Assembly (NCBI GenBank): GCA_031285645.1
Contig: JAITVU010000416.1
Coordinates: 1 to 22,123, forward strand
DNA: 22,123 nucleotides
Direction of reading: 5' to 3'
Source: Oscillospiraceae bacterium
GTDB taxonomy: Bacteria; Bacillota; Clostridia; Oscillospirales; Ruminococcaceae
Below the pieces are notes generated by a model, which saw only the letters and a program-made list of their open reading frames with translations, ran no database searches and was not told the origin of the DNA. The translations under genes and the position numbers were made by a program. Positions 8,518-16,086 of this stretch are shown here, piece by piece (the first letter of the stretch is position 1; every line of letters starts with the position of its first letter).

Positions 8518-8557
8518 ACTGATTTGTAAAGGTTTGCCTCGAAAGGAGGGAATTAGA

Positions 8558-8692
8558 ATGAAAAGGACATATCAGCCTAAAAAACTTCAGCGCAAAAAAG
8601 AACATGGCTTCCGCAAAAGAATGGCGACGAGGAATGGAAGAAAAGTATTGGCTTCCAGAAGGTTGAAGGGCAGGATTCGCCTGACCCATTAG
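8558..8692 (+). CDS. rpmH: 50S ribosomal protein L34 (bL34)
   Basis: A 44-aa, very basic protein reading [19 protein letters not shown], then [20 protein letters not shown] and IRLTH. The MKRT(Y/F)QPK start, the HGFRKRM segment and the NGRKVLxxRRxKGR segment are the bL34 signature, and the length is standard. The Shine-Dalgarno GAAAGGAGGG lies 7 nt upstream and the promoter is full consensus. It sits next to rnpA and divergent from dnaA, as in nearly all Bacillota. The C terminus (RLTH) differs slightly from the more common RL(S/T)x ending. Confidence 0.97.
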   Translation: MKRTYQPKKLQRKKEHGFRKRMATRNGRKVLASRRLKGRIRLTH

Positions 8693-8697
8693 TTGCC

Positions 8698-8720
8698 GGC
8701 CACAGATGTGGTCTTTATTT
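8698..8720 (+). terminator. Weak hairpin between rpmH and rnpA
   Basis: A 6-bp stem GGCCAC-AGAT-GTGGTC (8698-8713, one G-U pair) followed by TTTATTT. It could partly end transcription after rpmH, so that far more L34 than RNase P protein is made. It is too weak to be sure. Confidence 0.35.
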
Positions 8721-8781
8721 GTTGTATTTAAAACAGCTTTGGAGAAAAGTCAACAGTGGTTGGCTATTGTATGATTTTTAT

Positions 8782-9132
8782 ATGAGACACACAACCACAA
8801 TTAACCAGAATTTCTTGTTCAGAAGGCTGTATAAACAGGGCAAATGTTACGTCACGCCGCACATGGCGGTGTATGTAAAAAAGACAAGGCAAAAAACCAA
8901 CAGGCTTGGCATAACCGCGACGAAGAAAATAGGAAACGCGGTCGAGAGAAACAGGGCCAGGCGGGTGATTAAAGAAGCTTACCGCCTGCTTGAGGACGAG
9001 CTCCCTGTTGGATATGATTTTGTCATTGTAGCCAGAAAAATGGCTGTTGCGGTAAAAATGCAGGATGTGCAGGCCGGTCTGCGCCGGGTCATTCAAAAAA
9101 TGGCGCCGCCGGCCCCTGTCAACAGGGAGTAG
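8782..9132 (+). CDS. rnpA: Ribonuclease P protein component
   Basis: RnpA (116 aa) is the basic protein cofactor of the RNase P ribozyme, which trims tRNA 5' leaders. The RNR signature appears as KKIGNAVERNRARRVIKEAYR, with the N-terminal FLFRRLYKQGK and the VIVARKMA strand also conserved. The frame is open upstream to a TTG at 8719. I chose the ATG at 8782 because the family starts there (MRHTTTINQNFLFRRLYKQG), though no clear Shine-Dalgarno precedes it. It lies 89 bp after rpmH. The RNA partner (rnpB) is not in the window. Confidence 0.95.
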   Translation: MRHTTTINQNFLFRRLYKQGKCYVTPHMAVYVKKTRQKTNRLGITATKKIGNAVERNRARRVIKEAYRLLEDELPVGYDFVIVARKMAVAVKMQDVQAGLRRVIQKMAPPAPVNRE

Positions 9133-9251
9133 CCCTGTGGCATGCGGCTTAACATGGAATGGATGCGCTGGAAATCGCGTTTTAAGCGGATGGCGAATTT
9201 TAAAACGATCGTATATTGTCCCGGCGTAGAAAATAAGGATAATCCAAATAA

Positions 9252-9473
9252 ATGAAAACTGTCATTATTTTGATTATAAAAGCATACAGGCGGTTTATTT
9301 CACCACTAAAGCCGGCTTGTTGCAGATTTTATCCAACCTGTTCGGCTTATGCGCTGGAAGCTGTTTCAGTGCATGGCGCGCGAAGAGGTGGTTTTCTTGC
9401 GCTTAAAAGGATTTTTAAATGTCATCCTTTTCATGAAGGCGGCATCGACCCTGTGCCGCCTTTGAGTTTATGA
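9252..9473 (+). CDS. yidD: Membrane protein insertion efficiency factor YidD
   Basis: A 73-aa protein with the DUF37/YidD signature: [27 protein letters not shown] with its conserved cysteines, then [25 protein letters not shown]. YidD is thought to lie at the inner face of the membrane and assist YidC-mediated insertion. The N-terminal [16 protein letters not shown] can form an amphipathic helix. It is preceded by AAGGAT and lies between rnpA and yidC, its usual place. The 119-bp gap before it holds nothing I recognise. Confidence 0.95.
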   Translation: MKTVIILIIKAYRRFISPLKPACCRFYPTCSAYALEAVSVHGARRGGFLALKRIFKCHPFHEGGIDPVPPLSL

Positions 9474-9563
9474 TTGTGAGAGTAAAAAGAGTAAAGCTGA
9501 ATATTTTATGAATACTCCGGTATTTATGACCCACAAGGATTGGACTGCGAGGTTATTGTCTAG

Positions 9564-10652
9564 ATGAATTTTATCAACCAAATACTGGGGTATCCGCTTG
9601 GCTGGATCATGTGGGCGCTCTATAATTTGTTTAAAAATTATGGTGTGGCGCTTTTTATCTTCACGCTCATCATAAAAGCGGCGACATTCCCCCTATCGCT
9701 TAAACAACAGAAGTCAACGTCGAAGATGTCCCGGATTCAGCCCCAGATAACCGAACTGCAAAACAGGTATAAAAACAACAAGGAAAAGCTGAATGAGGAA
9801 ATGATGGCCCTGTATCAAAAAGAGGGCTATAATCCCATGTCGGGCTGTTTGCCGTTGCTGATTCAAATGCCGATCCTTTTCGGTATGATTGACGTTATTT
9901 ATAATCCGCTCAAGCATATCTTGCGTCTTCCCGCCGACATTATTGAAGCGGGTATGGAGATTCTCAGCGGGATTACGGGCGCACCCGCGGCCGCGGGCGC
10001 GCAATTGGATCTGATCAGCAATATCAAGCTGAATCCCGGCGCTTTCTCCGTAATGGGGCAGGATATTATCCAGCAGATTACGGATCTGAACCTGACTTTT
10101 TTTGGCATGGATCTGACAATAAGGCCAAGCGTCAGCATGTTCGGCGAAATTTTTACCAATTTTAATCCTGTCATTTTGATTCCCATTTTGTCGGGTGTTT
10201 CGGCACTGGCGGCTTCATTGCAGAGCATGCGCGTATCGGCCGCGAGTTCAAGCGCCGGCGGCGGTATGAAGGGCATGATGTATATCATGCCGATCTTTTC
10301 CGTTATGATCGCGTTCAGCGTTGCCGCGGGCGTCGGCCTGTATTGGTTCTTCTCAAACATCCTGTCCCTTCTTCAAACGGCGATTCTCACTAAGATATAT
10401 AACCCGAAAGAAATTGCCGAGAAGGCACAGAAAGAGTTGGAGGAGCGGCAGGAACGCGAGCGGCAGGAGCGCATCGAGGCGAAGAAAAAGCTGAGAGAAG
10501 CGGCAAGGCAGGGCAGTTTATCCGATGAGGACTTACCTAAGGCGATGACAGCGAAGGAACTGAACCGTAAAAAGCTCGCAGACGCGAGAAAACGTGACGC
10601 TGATAAATATGGCGAAGTTTATGTTGAGGTAACGGACGAGGACCTGATGTAG
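9564..10652 (+). CDS. yidC: YidC/Oxa1 family membrane protein insertase
   Basis: A YidC2/SpoIIIJ-type insertase of 362 aa. An N-terminal hydrophobic segment leads into LFIFTLIIKAATFPLSLKQQ, where Lys38 takes the place of the groove Arg of the E. coli and B. subtilis proteins. The cytoplasmic coiled hairpin (about 50-85, KMSRIQPQITELQNRYK) follows, then PMSGCLPLLIQMPILFGM and three further membrane segments up to about residue 275. The tail (280-362) is long, charged and probably helical, as in homologues that bind ribosomes. No lipobox signal is seen. The extra loop at about 125-185 between membrane segments is longer than in B. subtilis SpoIIIJ. Followed by jag, its usual partner. Confidence 0.95.
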   Translation: MNFINQILGYPLGWIMWALYNLFKNYGVALFIFTLIIKAATFPLSLKQQKSTSKMSRIQPQITELQNRYKNNKEKLNEEMMALYQKEGYNPMSGCLPLLIQMPILFGMIDVIYNPLKHILRLPADIIEAGMEILSGITGAPAAAGAQLDLISNIKLNPGAFSVMGQDIIQQITDLNLTFFGMDLTIRPSVSMFGEIFTNFNPVILIPILSGVSALAASLQSMRVSAASSSAGGGMKGMMYIMPIFSVMIAFSVAAGVGLYWFFSNILSLLQTAILTKIYNPKEIAEKAQKELEERQERERQERIEAKKKLREAARQGSLSDEDLPKAMTAKELNRKKLADARKRDADKYGEVYVEVTDEDLM

Positions 10653-10681
10653 AGCCCGCCATGATTATAGGAGGGATTTAA

Positions 10682-11749
10682 ATGCCCGTAAAGGAAATCA
10701 TCGAGACCGGCAAAACCGTTGATGCCGCCATTGACAGCGCATGCGAAAAACTGGGCTGTCAACGCGAGGATTGTGAATGGGAAATAATTGATCTGCCCAA
10801 AAAGGGTTTTTTGGGTCTCAAGAATGTGCCGGCAAAAGTCAGGGTGGCAATTGATATCCCCGAAGAAAAGAGCGCGGCGCCTGTTCAGGCGGTTTCGGCA
10901 GCCAAAGCGCCTGCCGCACCGGCTGCAGCGAAACAACCGGCAGCGCCGGCCGGGCAGATTTCCGGTGAGGCAAAAGTTCAGGAGAAAAACAGAAACGACA
11001 AGCCGGCCGGCGTGATTAATCAGGATAAGATTCTGCTTGCGAAGAATTATATTGGGGACATCCTTCAAAAGATGGGACTGGACGCCCAGATGATCGTCAG
11101 TGAGGAAGAGGGCGGCGTCTGCATCAATATCGACGGCAAAGGGCTCGGCGCTATAATCGGTCGGCGAGGCGAAACCCTGGATGCCATTCAGTATTTGACA
11201 AGCCTTGTCGCGAACCGTATTGACGGCGATTATATGCGCATCACCATTGACTGCGGCGATTACCGCATGAAACGCAAGGAGACACTGGAGACTTTGGCCA
11301 GGAAATTGGCGTCTCAGGTGCTCAAGACCAATATCAGCAGAACACTGGAGCCTATGAACCCCTTTGAACGGCGCATTATTCACGCGACGGTGTCGGAAAT
11401 TGAAGGCGTATCGTCTATTTCGACGGGTGAGGAGCCCAATCGCCGGGTGGTCATCACATCACCAACGGCGAAGTCGCGTTCCGGTCGCGGCAACAACGCG
11501 CTCAGGGGCCGGGGGCCGAGAAGCGATTCAAGGGATGGCGGCCGAGGCGGATATGGCGGCGGCGGACGGCCTCAGAGATCGCATGGCGGCCGGGACGGCC
11601 GTGATTCCAGAAGCGGCAGCGGCACACAGAGACCGGATACGAGGCCGCCTGCCTCTTCGCAGGCGTCAAGAACCGATGCGCCCAAGAAAACACCGGAGGC
11701 GGAAGTCAGCAATGATAAACCGCTTTATACAAAAATTGATCTGGAGTAG
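10682..11749 (+). CDS. jag: Jag/KhpB-like RNA-binding protein with RGG-rich tail
   Basis: A 355-aa protein, against about 210 aa for B. subtilis Jag. The Jag_N domain (1-60) contains KKGFLGL. An Ala/Pro-rich linker (63-95) follows. The KH domain has the GxxG loop GRRG at 160-163. The R3H domain has R230 and H234 in FERRIIH. The extra C-terminal region (about 264-355) is disordered and rich in RGG/RG repeats (GRGNNALRGRG, GGRGGYGGGGRP, GGRDGRDSR). KhpB proteins bind many RNAs and affect cell division and envelope genes. It has a strong Shine-Dalgarno AGGAGGG, lies 29 bp after yidC, and is followed by a terminator. Confidence 0.93.
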   Translation: MPVKEIIETGKTVDAAIDSACEKLGCQREDCEWEIIDLPKKGFLGLKNVPAKVRVAIDIPEEKSAAPVQAVSAAKAPAAPAAAKQPAAPAGQISGEAKVQEKNRNDKPAGVINQDKILLAKNYIGDILQKMGLDAQMIVSEEEGGVCINIDGKGLGAIIGRRGETLDAIQYLTSLVANRIDGDYMRITIDCGDYRMKRKETLETLARKLASQVLKTNISRTLEPMNPFERRIIHATVSEIEGVSSISTGEEPNRRVVITSPTAKSRSGRGNNALRGRGPRSDSRDGGRGGYGGGGRPQRSHGGRDGRDSRSGSGTQRPDTRPPASSQASRTDAPKKTPEAEVSNDKPLYTKIDLE

Positions 11750-11765
11750 GTTATTACTTTAAATA

Positions 11766-11813
11766 AACAAGGCTCCTGCCATGCAGGGGCCTTGTTGTAC
11801 CTTTGGTTTTTTT
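11766..11813 (+). terminator. Rho-independent terminator after jag
   Basis: A 13-bp stem, AACAAGGCTCCTG (11766-11778) with CAGGGGCCTTGTT (11784-11796), one G-U pair, loop CCATG. A run of seven T follows after a 10-nt delay. It closes the rpmH-to-jag transcript. Confidence 0.75.
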
Positions 11814-11838
11814 CAGATGCGTGGAACAGACCTGTTTA

Positions 11839-11867
11839 TTGATGGTATGGGATACTAATACTAATAT
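11839..11867 (+). promoter_or_regulatory. Possible mnmE promoter
   Basis: TTGATG (11839-11844), 17-nt spacer, TAATAT (11862-11867). Each box matches 4 of 6. The -10 lies in the left arm of the inverted repeat, so transcription would start inside that structure. Weak on sequence alone; a promoter is expected here because a terminator precedes. Confidence 0.3.
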
Positions 11868-11944
11868 CCGTTAAAAAGGGCGATAAAATGATCGCTCAAA
11901 ACGCATCGCGCCATTTTATCTGCTTTTTAATGGGGTATTAGTAT
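11852..11944. repeat. Long imperfect inverted repeat before mnmE
   Basis: A 93-bp palindromic region. The outer arms ATACTAATAC (11852-11861) and GTATTAGTAT (11935-11944) pair perfectly; inward, TTAAAAAG pairs with CTTTTTAA and GATAAAATG with CATTTTATC, leaving a loop of about 20 nt with its own CGAT/ATCG complementarity. The mnmE Shine-Dalgarno (AAGGGG) starts the very next base. Possible readings are a miniature mobile repeat or a folded mnmE leader. It is the only notable content of the 208-bp jag-mnmE gap besides the terminator and a possible promoter. Confidence 0.65.
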
Positions 11945-11957
11945 AAGGGGACTGAGT

Positions 11958-13325
11958 ATGGATAACAAAACGATTGCAGCGATATCAACACCGTTCGGCA
12001 CCGGCGGTATTGGACTGGTCAGGATGTCAGGCCCCGATTCCCATATTATTGCGCAGCAGTTTTTTAAGGGATACGCGGGCCGGAATATAGCGCAATCACC
12101 CGGATATACCGGGCTTCTGGGACGGATTTTTGATCAGGCGGGGGATGTGGATGAGGCGATAGCCTTTGTATATAAGGCGCCTAAAAGCTATACGGGGGAG
12201 GATATTGTGGAATTTTCCTGCCACGGCGGGGTATGGATTCTTCAGAGGGTTTTGCGCCTTTGCCTTGAAAACGGCGCGGAGCCTGCCGGACCGGGTGAGT
12301 TTACGAAGCGGGCTTTTTTGAATGGAAAAATGGATTTGGCACAGGCCGAAGCTGTGGTGAACCTGATTAACGCTCAGGCCGACAGCGCAGGCCGTGCGGC
12401 CCTTGCGGCCAGGGACGGCGCGTTATCCACGAAACTGAAGGGGATTGTTGAAAACCTTGTATACCAGTCCGCGCTTCTTGCCGCCTGGTCGGATGATCCG
12501 GATGAAGACGAAGGAATGGTGACGGCCGAAGGAATGGCACTGGCGCTGCGTGATATATGTGGAGAAATTGGTTCTTTGCTGGAATCATACGATCAGGGGC
12601 GCATGATCTATGAAGGAATACACACGGTTATTGCGGGGAAGCCCAATGTCGGGAAGTCGACGCTGATGAATGTGTTGTCGGGTACGCAGCGCAGTATTGT
12701 GACGGAGATACCGGGTACGACTCGCGACACGGTTGAAGAGACCATCCGCCTCGGGAGTGTTGTGCTGCGCCTTTATGATACGGCGGGACTCAGACAAACG
12801 GCGGATTACGTCGAGGCGATCGGGGTGGCGCGCGCCGAGCGGAAAATTGAGGAGGCGCAGCTGATTTTGGCTGTATTCGACAGCTCACAGCCGCTTGATG
12901 ACGAGGATAACCGCTTTCTTAAAAGGCTTGTGGGCCGGCCGGTGGTCGCGGTGATCAATAAAACGGACTTGCCAAATTTGTTAGATGTTGCTAAGATTAA
13001 TGAGATTGTTGAAGACTGTATTTTAATTTCAGCAAAGGAAGAAGACGGTCTTAAAGAGCTTGAAAATGCTGTGAAAAGGCGGATGAACATTTATCAGCTT
13101 GATACATCGGCGCCTTTGCTGGCTAATGAACGCCAAAAAAAGTTGATGGATCGTGCCTTTGAATCTCTTGAACAGGCCATACAGGATATTGGAGAGGGTG
13201 TGACATTGGACGCCGTCAATGTTGAAATTGATGATGCTTTAGACGTATTGCTTGCCATAACAGGGGAAAAAGTGACCGACAGGGTGATTGACGAAGTGTT
13301 CAGTAAATTCTGCATTGGGAAATAA
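11958..13325 (+). CDS. mnmE: tRNA modification GTPase MnmE
   Basis: MnmE (455 aa, normal length) works with MnmG to add the carboxymethylaminomethyl (or aminomethyl) group to C5 of wobble uridine in tRNAs reading split codon boxes. The N-terminal folate-binding domain starts MDNKTIAAISTPFGTGGIG. The helical domain is interrupted by a Ras-like G domain: G1 GKPNVGKST (227-235), G2 region IPGTTRDT, G3 DTAGLRQT, G4 NKTD. The protein ends with the obligatory FCIGK, whose Cys is part of the active site. The ATG at 11958 has AAGGGG 7 nt before it. Confidence 0.97.
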   Translation: MDNKTIAAISTPFGTGGIGLVRMSGPDSHIIAQQFFKGYAGRNIAQSPGYTGLLGRIFDQAGDVDEAIAFVYKAPKSYTGEDIVEFSCHGGVWILQRVLRLCLENGAEPAGPGEFTKRAFLNGKMDLAQAEAVVNLINAQADSAGRAALAARDGALSTKLKGIVENLVYQSALLAAWSDDPDEDEGMVTAEGMALALRDICGEIGSLLESYDQGRMIYEGIHTVIAGKPNVGKSTLMNVLSGTQRSIVTEIPGTTRDTVEETIRLGSVVLRLYDTAGLRQTADYVEAIGVARAERKIEEAQLILAVFDSSQPLDDEDNRFLKRLVGRPVVAVINKTDLPNLLDVAKINEIVEDCILISAKEEDGLKELENAVKRRMNIYQLDTSAPLLANERQKKLMDRAFESLEQAIQDIGEGVTLDAVNVEIDDALDVLLAITGEKVTDRVIDEVFSKFCIGK

Positions 13326-13360
13326 GCCCATGCCTAACTCTTGTGTTTAAAGTGGTGATT

Positions 13361-15247
13361 ATGGAATACACAGCGGAGATAGTGGACGTTGTTGTTATTG
13401 GCGCCGGACATGCCGGTATTGAAGCGGCTTTGGCGTCCGCGCGCCTGGGCGCGCGGACTGTTCTGTTTTCAATATCAATGGACGCGGTCGCCAATTTGCC
13501 GTGCAATCCCGCCATTGGCGGTACGGCAAAAGGGCATTTGGTGCGCGAAATAGATGCATTAGGCGGTGAAATGGGGAAGGCGGCGGACGCGGTGCTGATC
13601 CAAAGCCGCATGCTTAATCGCGGAAAAGGGCCCGCCGTGCACAGCCTGCGCGCGCAGGTCGATCGGGCACAGTACCATGCTTATATGAAAAACATAGTGG
13701 AGAATCAGCCCAACTTAATATTGAAGCAGGCAGAAATTACCGATATTAATTTGGATGGAAAGGGTGCTGTGGCATCCGTTGTGACCGCGCTCGGCGCTGT
13801 TTATCTCTGCAAAGCCGCGATCATATGCACGGGCACTTTCCTGAACGGCCGGATCTTTGTCGGGGAGCATGCGTTTGACAGCGGCCCGGACGGCTTGATT
13901 GCGCCGACACGGCTGACAGCCTGCCTGCGCCGTATGGGCTTGCCGCTCAGGCGTTTTAAGACTGGGACGCCGGCCCGTGTGCACAGGGACAGCATTAATT
14001 TTGAGAAACTGGAAGCCCAGGATGGCGACGATCCTATTACGCCGTTTTCCTTTGAAACAACAAATACGCTCGAGAATAAGGTGCAGTGCCATATTGCATA
14101 TACAAATGAGAAGACGCATACGGTGATCCGCCGTAATTTACACCGATCCCCGCTGTACGGCGGGGAAATTGTCGGCGTGGGGCCGCGGTACTGCCCAAGT
14201 GTTGAGGATAAAGTTGTGCGCTTCGCTGACAAACCCAGGCATCAGATTTTTGTGGAGCCCATGGGCCTTGACACAAAGGAGATGTATTTGCAGGGGCTGT
14301 CCTCTTCCTTGCCGGAGGAGGTACAGATTGAGCTTTATCGAACGATTGTGGGGTTTGAAAAAATACAGATTATTCGCAATGCCTATGCTATTGAATATGA
14401 CTGCGTGGACCCGCTGGCGCTGTATCCCACTTTAGCGTTTAAGTCGGTTCCGGGGTTGTATGGCGCCGGTCAATTCAACGGGACCTCGGGTTATGAGGAG
14501 GCGGCGGCGCAAGGCCTGGTCGCGGCGATCAACGCAGTCCATATGATCAATGGAAAAAAGGAACTGGTCCTGGCGCGTTCAAGTTCATATATCGGGACGC
14601 TGATCGATGATTTGGTGACAAAGGGCTGCCAGGATCCATACCGCATGATGACGTCGCGCTCGGAATACCGGCTTTTGCTGCGCCAGGATAACGCGGATGC
14701 GCGGCTTACAGCCATCGGACACGACATCGGCTTGATATCCGAGCAGCGATGGAAAATGTTCCATGTGAAACAATCATGCATAAACAGTGAACTTAAAAGA
14801 ATAAAGAGTGTCACGCTGCCGCCGTCACCGGCGCTGAACGCGTATCTTGATGAAGCGGGGACAACGGGGGTGGCAACGGGAATAAGATTTGAGGATCTGC
14901 TTAAAAGGCCACAGGTGTCATATCGGGAGTTGTGCGCTTATGACCCGGATTCTCAGGACATACCCGCCGATATTGCCGAAGCAGTTGAGATTGAAGTTAA
15001 GTATGCCGGGTATATAAAAAGACAGTTCGCTCAAGCGCAGGAAACGGCAAAGCTGGACAATGTGCAACTGCCCATGGATATTGATTATAGCGTGATTCCG
15101 GAAATTCGCCTGGAAGCGCGGGAAAAGCTGCAAAAAGTCAAGCCGGGCAGCATTGGCCAGGCATCGAGGATATCCGGCGTCAGCCCTGCCGATATTTCTG
15201 TGCTCCTGATTTACCTGGAGAAAAGGAGGCGGTTGCGGAGTGATTGA
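13361..15247 (+). CDS. mnmG: tRNA uridine-5-carboxymethylaminomethyl modification enzyme MnmG (GidA)
   Basis: MnmG (628 aa) is the FAD- and NADH-dependent partner of MnmE. The Rossmann FAD motif is GAGHAGIEAA near the N terminus. CNPAIGGTAKGHLVREID and the catalytic-cysteine block RYCPSVEDK are both intact, as is the C-terminal SRSEYRLLLRQDNAD block. The frame is open to a GTG at 13343, but the ATG at 13361 is the family start (MEYTAEIVDVVVIGAG) and has GTGGTGAT just before it. It lies 35 bp after mnmE and overlaps rsmG by 8 bp. A parS-like sequence lies within the gene (14757-14772), read as MFHVKQ. Confidence 0.97.
   Translation: MEYTAEIVDVVVIGAGHAGIEAALASARLGARTVLFSISMDAVANLPCNPAIGGTAKGHLVREIDALGGEMGKAADAVLIQSRMLNRGKGPAVHSLRAQVDRAQYHAYMKNIVENQPNLILKQAEITDINLDGKGAVASVVTALGAVYLCKAAIICTGTFLNGRIFVGEHAFDSGPDGLIAPTRLTACLRRMGLPLRRFKTGTPARVHRDSINFEKLEAQDGDDPITPFSFETTNTLENKVQCHIAYTNEKTHTVIRRNLHRSPLYGGEIVGVGPRYCPSVEDKVVRFADKPRHQIFVEPMGLDTKEMYLQGLSSSLPEEVQIELYRTIVGFEKIQIIRNAYAIEYDCVDPLALYPTLAFKSVPGLYGAGQFNGTSGYEEAAAQGLVAAINAVHMINGKKELVLARSSSYIGTLIDDLVTKGCQDPYRMMTSRSEYRLLLRQDNADARLTAIGHDIGLISEQRWKMFHVKQSCINSELKRIKSVTLPPSPALNAYLDEAGTTGVATGIRFEDLLKRPQVSYRELCAYDPDSQDIPADIAEAVEIEVKYAGYIKRQFAQAQETAKLDNVQLPMDIDYSVIPEIRLEAREKLQKVKPGSIGQASRISGVSPADISVLLIYLEKRRRLRSD
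14757..14772 (+). promoter_or_regulatory. parS-like site inside mnmG
   Basis: TGTTCCATGTGAAACA differs from the B. subtilis parS consensus TGTTNCACGTGAAACA at one base (C to T at position 8). In the mnmG frame it encodes most of MFHVKQ. ParB-type proteins load at such sites near oriC; this one is about 2.5 kb from parA. Confidence 0.7.
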
Positions 15248-15947
15248 CGAACAAAAGCTGCGGCGCTCTGCGGCGCTCTATCATGTTCAACTGGACGACA
15301 AGATGCTGGGGCAATTTTCGCTCTACGCCGGGCTCTTGCTTGAGTGGAACAAAAGAATGAACCTGACCTCCATAACAGATCCTGATGAGATTGTCGTCAA
15401 GCACTTTGTCGACAGCCTGATTCTCCTGCCGCATATTAAAGAAAGTGGGGCGCATATTATTGATGTCGGCACAGGCGCGGGGTTGCCGGGTATTCCGCTG
15501 AAAATTGCCTGTCCTGGTTTAGAAATGACGTTATTGGACAGCCAGCGCAAAAGAGTGGGGTTTCTTGAAATGGTGTCGCGGGCGCTGGGGCTGTCTATGG
15601 ATTGTGTGCATGGCCGGGCTGAGGATGTAGCGCGCGATGGGGCCTATAGAGAGGTATTTGACTACGCGCTGGCGCGTGCAGTGGCGCCGCTTCCCGTTTT
15701 ATCCGAATACTGCCTACCCTTTGTCAGGGTAAATGGCTTTTTTATGGCCTGCAAGGGGCCGGATGTAAAAGAGGAACTGGAAGGGGCGTCTTCGGCGTTT
15801 AGGAAACTGGGGTCTCAGCTTTTATCTTTGGACCATCTGACCTTGCCGAATGATCACAGCAGAAGTCTCGTATTGATAAAAAAGATATCGCGGATATCGA
15901 CAAAGTATCCCAGAAAACCGGCTCAAATTATAAAAACGCCTTTATAA
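15240..15947 (+). CDS. rsmG: 16S rRNA (guanine-N7)-methyltransferase RsmG (GidB)
   Basis: RsmG (235 aa) methylates N7 of G527 in 16S rRNA (E. coli numbering), using S-adenosylmethionine. The SAM-binding motif IDVGTGAGLPGIPLKI, the preceding LLLEWNKRMNLTSI and the HFVDSL segment are typical. Loss of this enzyme is known to give low-level streptomycin resistance in other bacteria. The start is GTG at 15240, with a strong AAAAGGAGG 10 nt upstream, inside the end of mnmG (8-bp overlap), so the two are probably coupled. The last codons form the left arm of the terminator. Confidence 0.96.
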   Translation: MIDEQKLRRSAALYHVQLDDKMLGQFSLYAGLLLEWNKRMNLTSITDPDEIVVKHFVDSLILLPHIKESGAHIIDVGTGAGLPGIPLKIACPGLEMTLLDSQRKRVGFLEMVSRALGLSMDCVHGRAEDVARDGAYREVFDYALARAVAPLPVLSEYCLPFVRVNGFFMACKGPDVKEELEGASSAFRKLGSQLLSLDHLTLPNDHSRSLVLIKKISRISTKYPRKPAQIIKTPL

Positions 15948-15968
15948 TTAGGCGTTTTTTATTTTTTT
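15933..15968 (+). terminator. Rho-independent terminator overlapping the rsmG stop
   Basis: Stem AAAACGCC (15933-15940) with GGCGTTTT (15951-15958) around a 10-nt A+T loop that can close by one or two more pairs, followed by TTATTTTTTT. The left arm lies in the last codons of rsmG and the loop contains its stop codon. It ends the mnmE-mnmG-rsmG unit. Confidence 0.82.
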
Positions 15969-16086
15969 ATGGTCAATTATGCGATGAAATTTTATGGATA
16001 CAGATAGTATTATATGCTATAGTTTTTAAGGATAGTACAATTCTATTCTATCAGAAATATAGGTATTTCCAAATCGAAACGAATGG

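Larger units (their letters stand above)
8091..8557. other. dnaA-rpmH divergent spacer
   Basis: A 467-bp gene-free region between divergent dnaA and rpmH. The dnaA side is A+T-rich. The middle (8211-8310) is G+C-rich and carries hairpins. The rpmH side holds one DnaA-box-like site (8375-8383) and the rpmH promoter. In B. subtilis this spacer carries the second box cluster of a bipartite origin; here I find only the one near match. Confidence 0.7.

Noticed and set aside
10619..11383. A 254-codon minus-strand frame opposite jag
   Set aside because: It is antisense to a clear Jag/KH/R3H protein and shows no motif of its own.
11364..11762. A plus-strand frame of 132 codons overlapping the 3' half of jag
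   Set aside because: It is an alternate-frame reading of the G+C-rich RGG tail, Arg/Ala-rich without a domain or Shine-Dalgarno.
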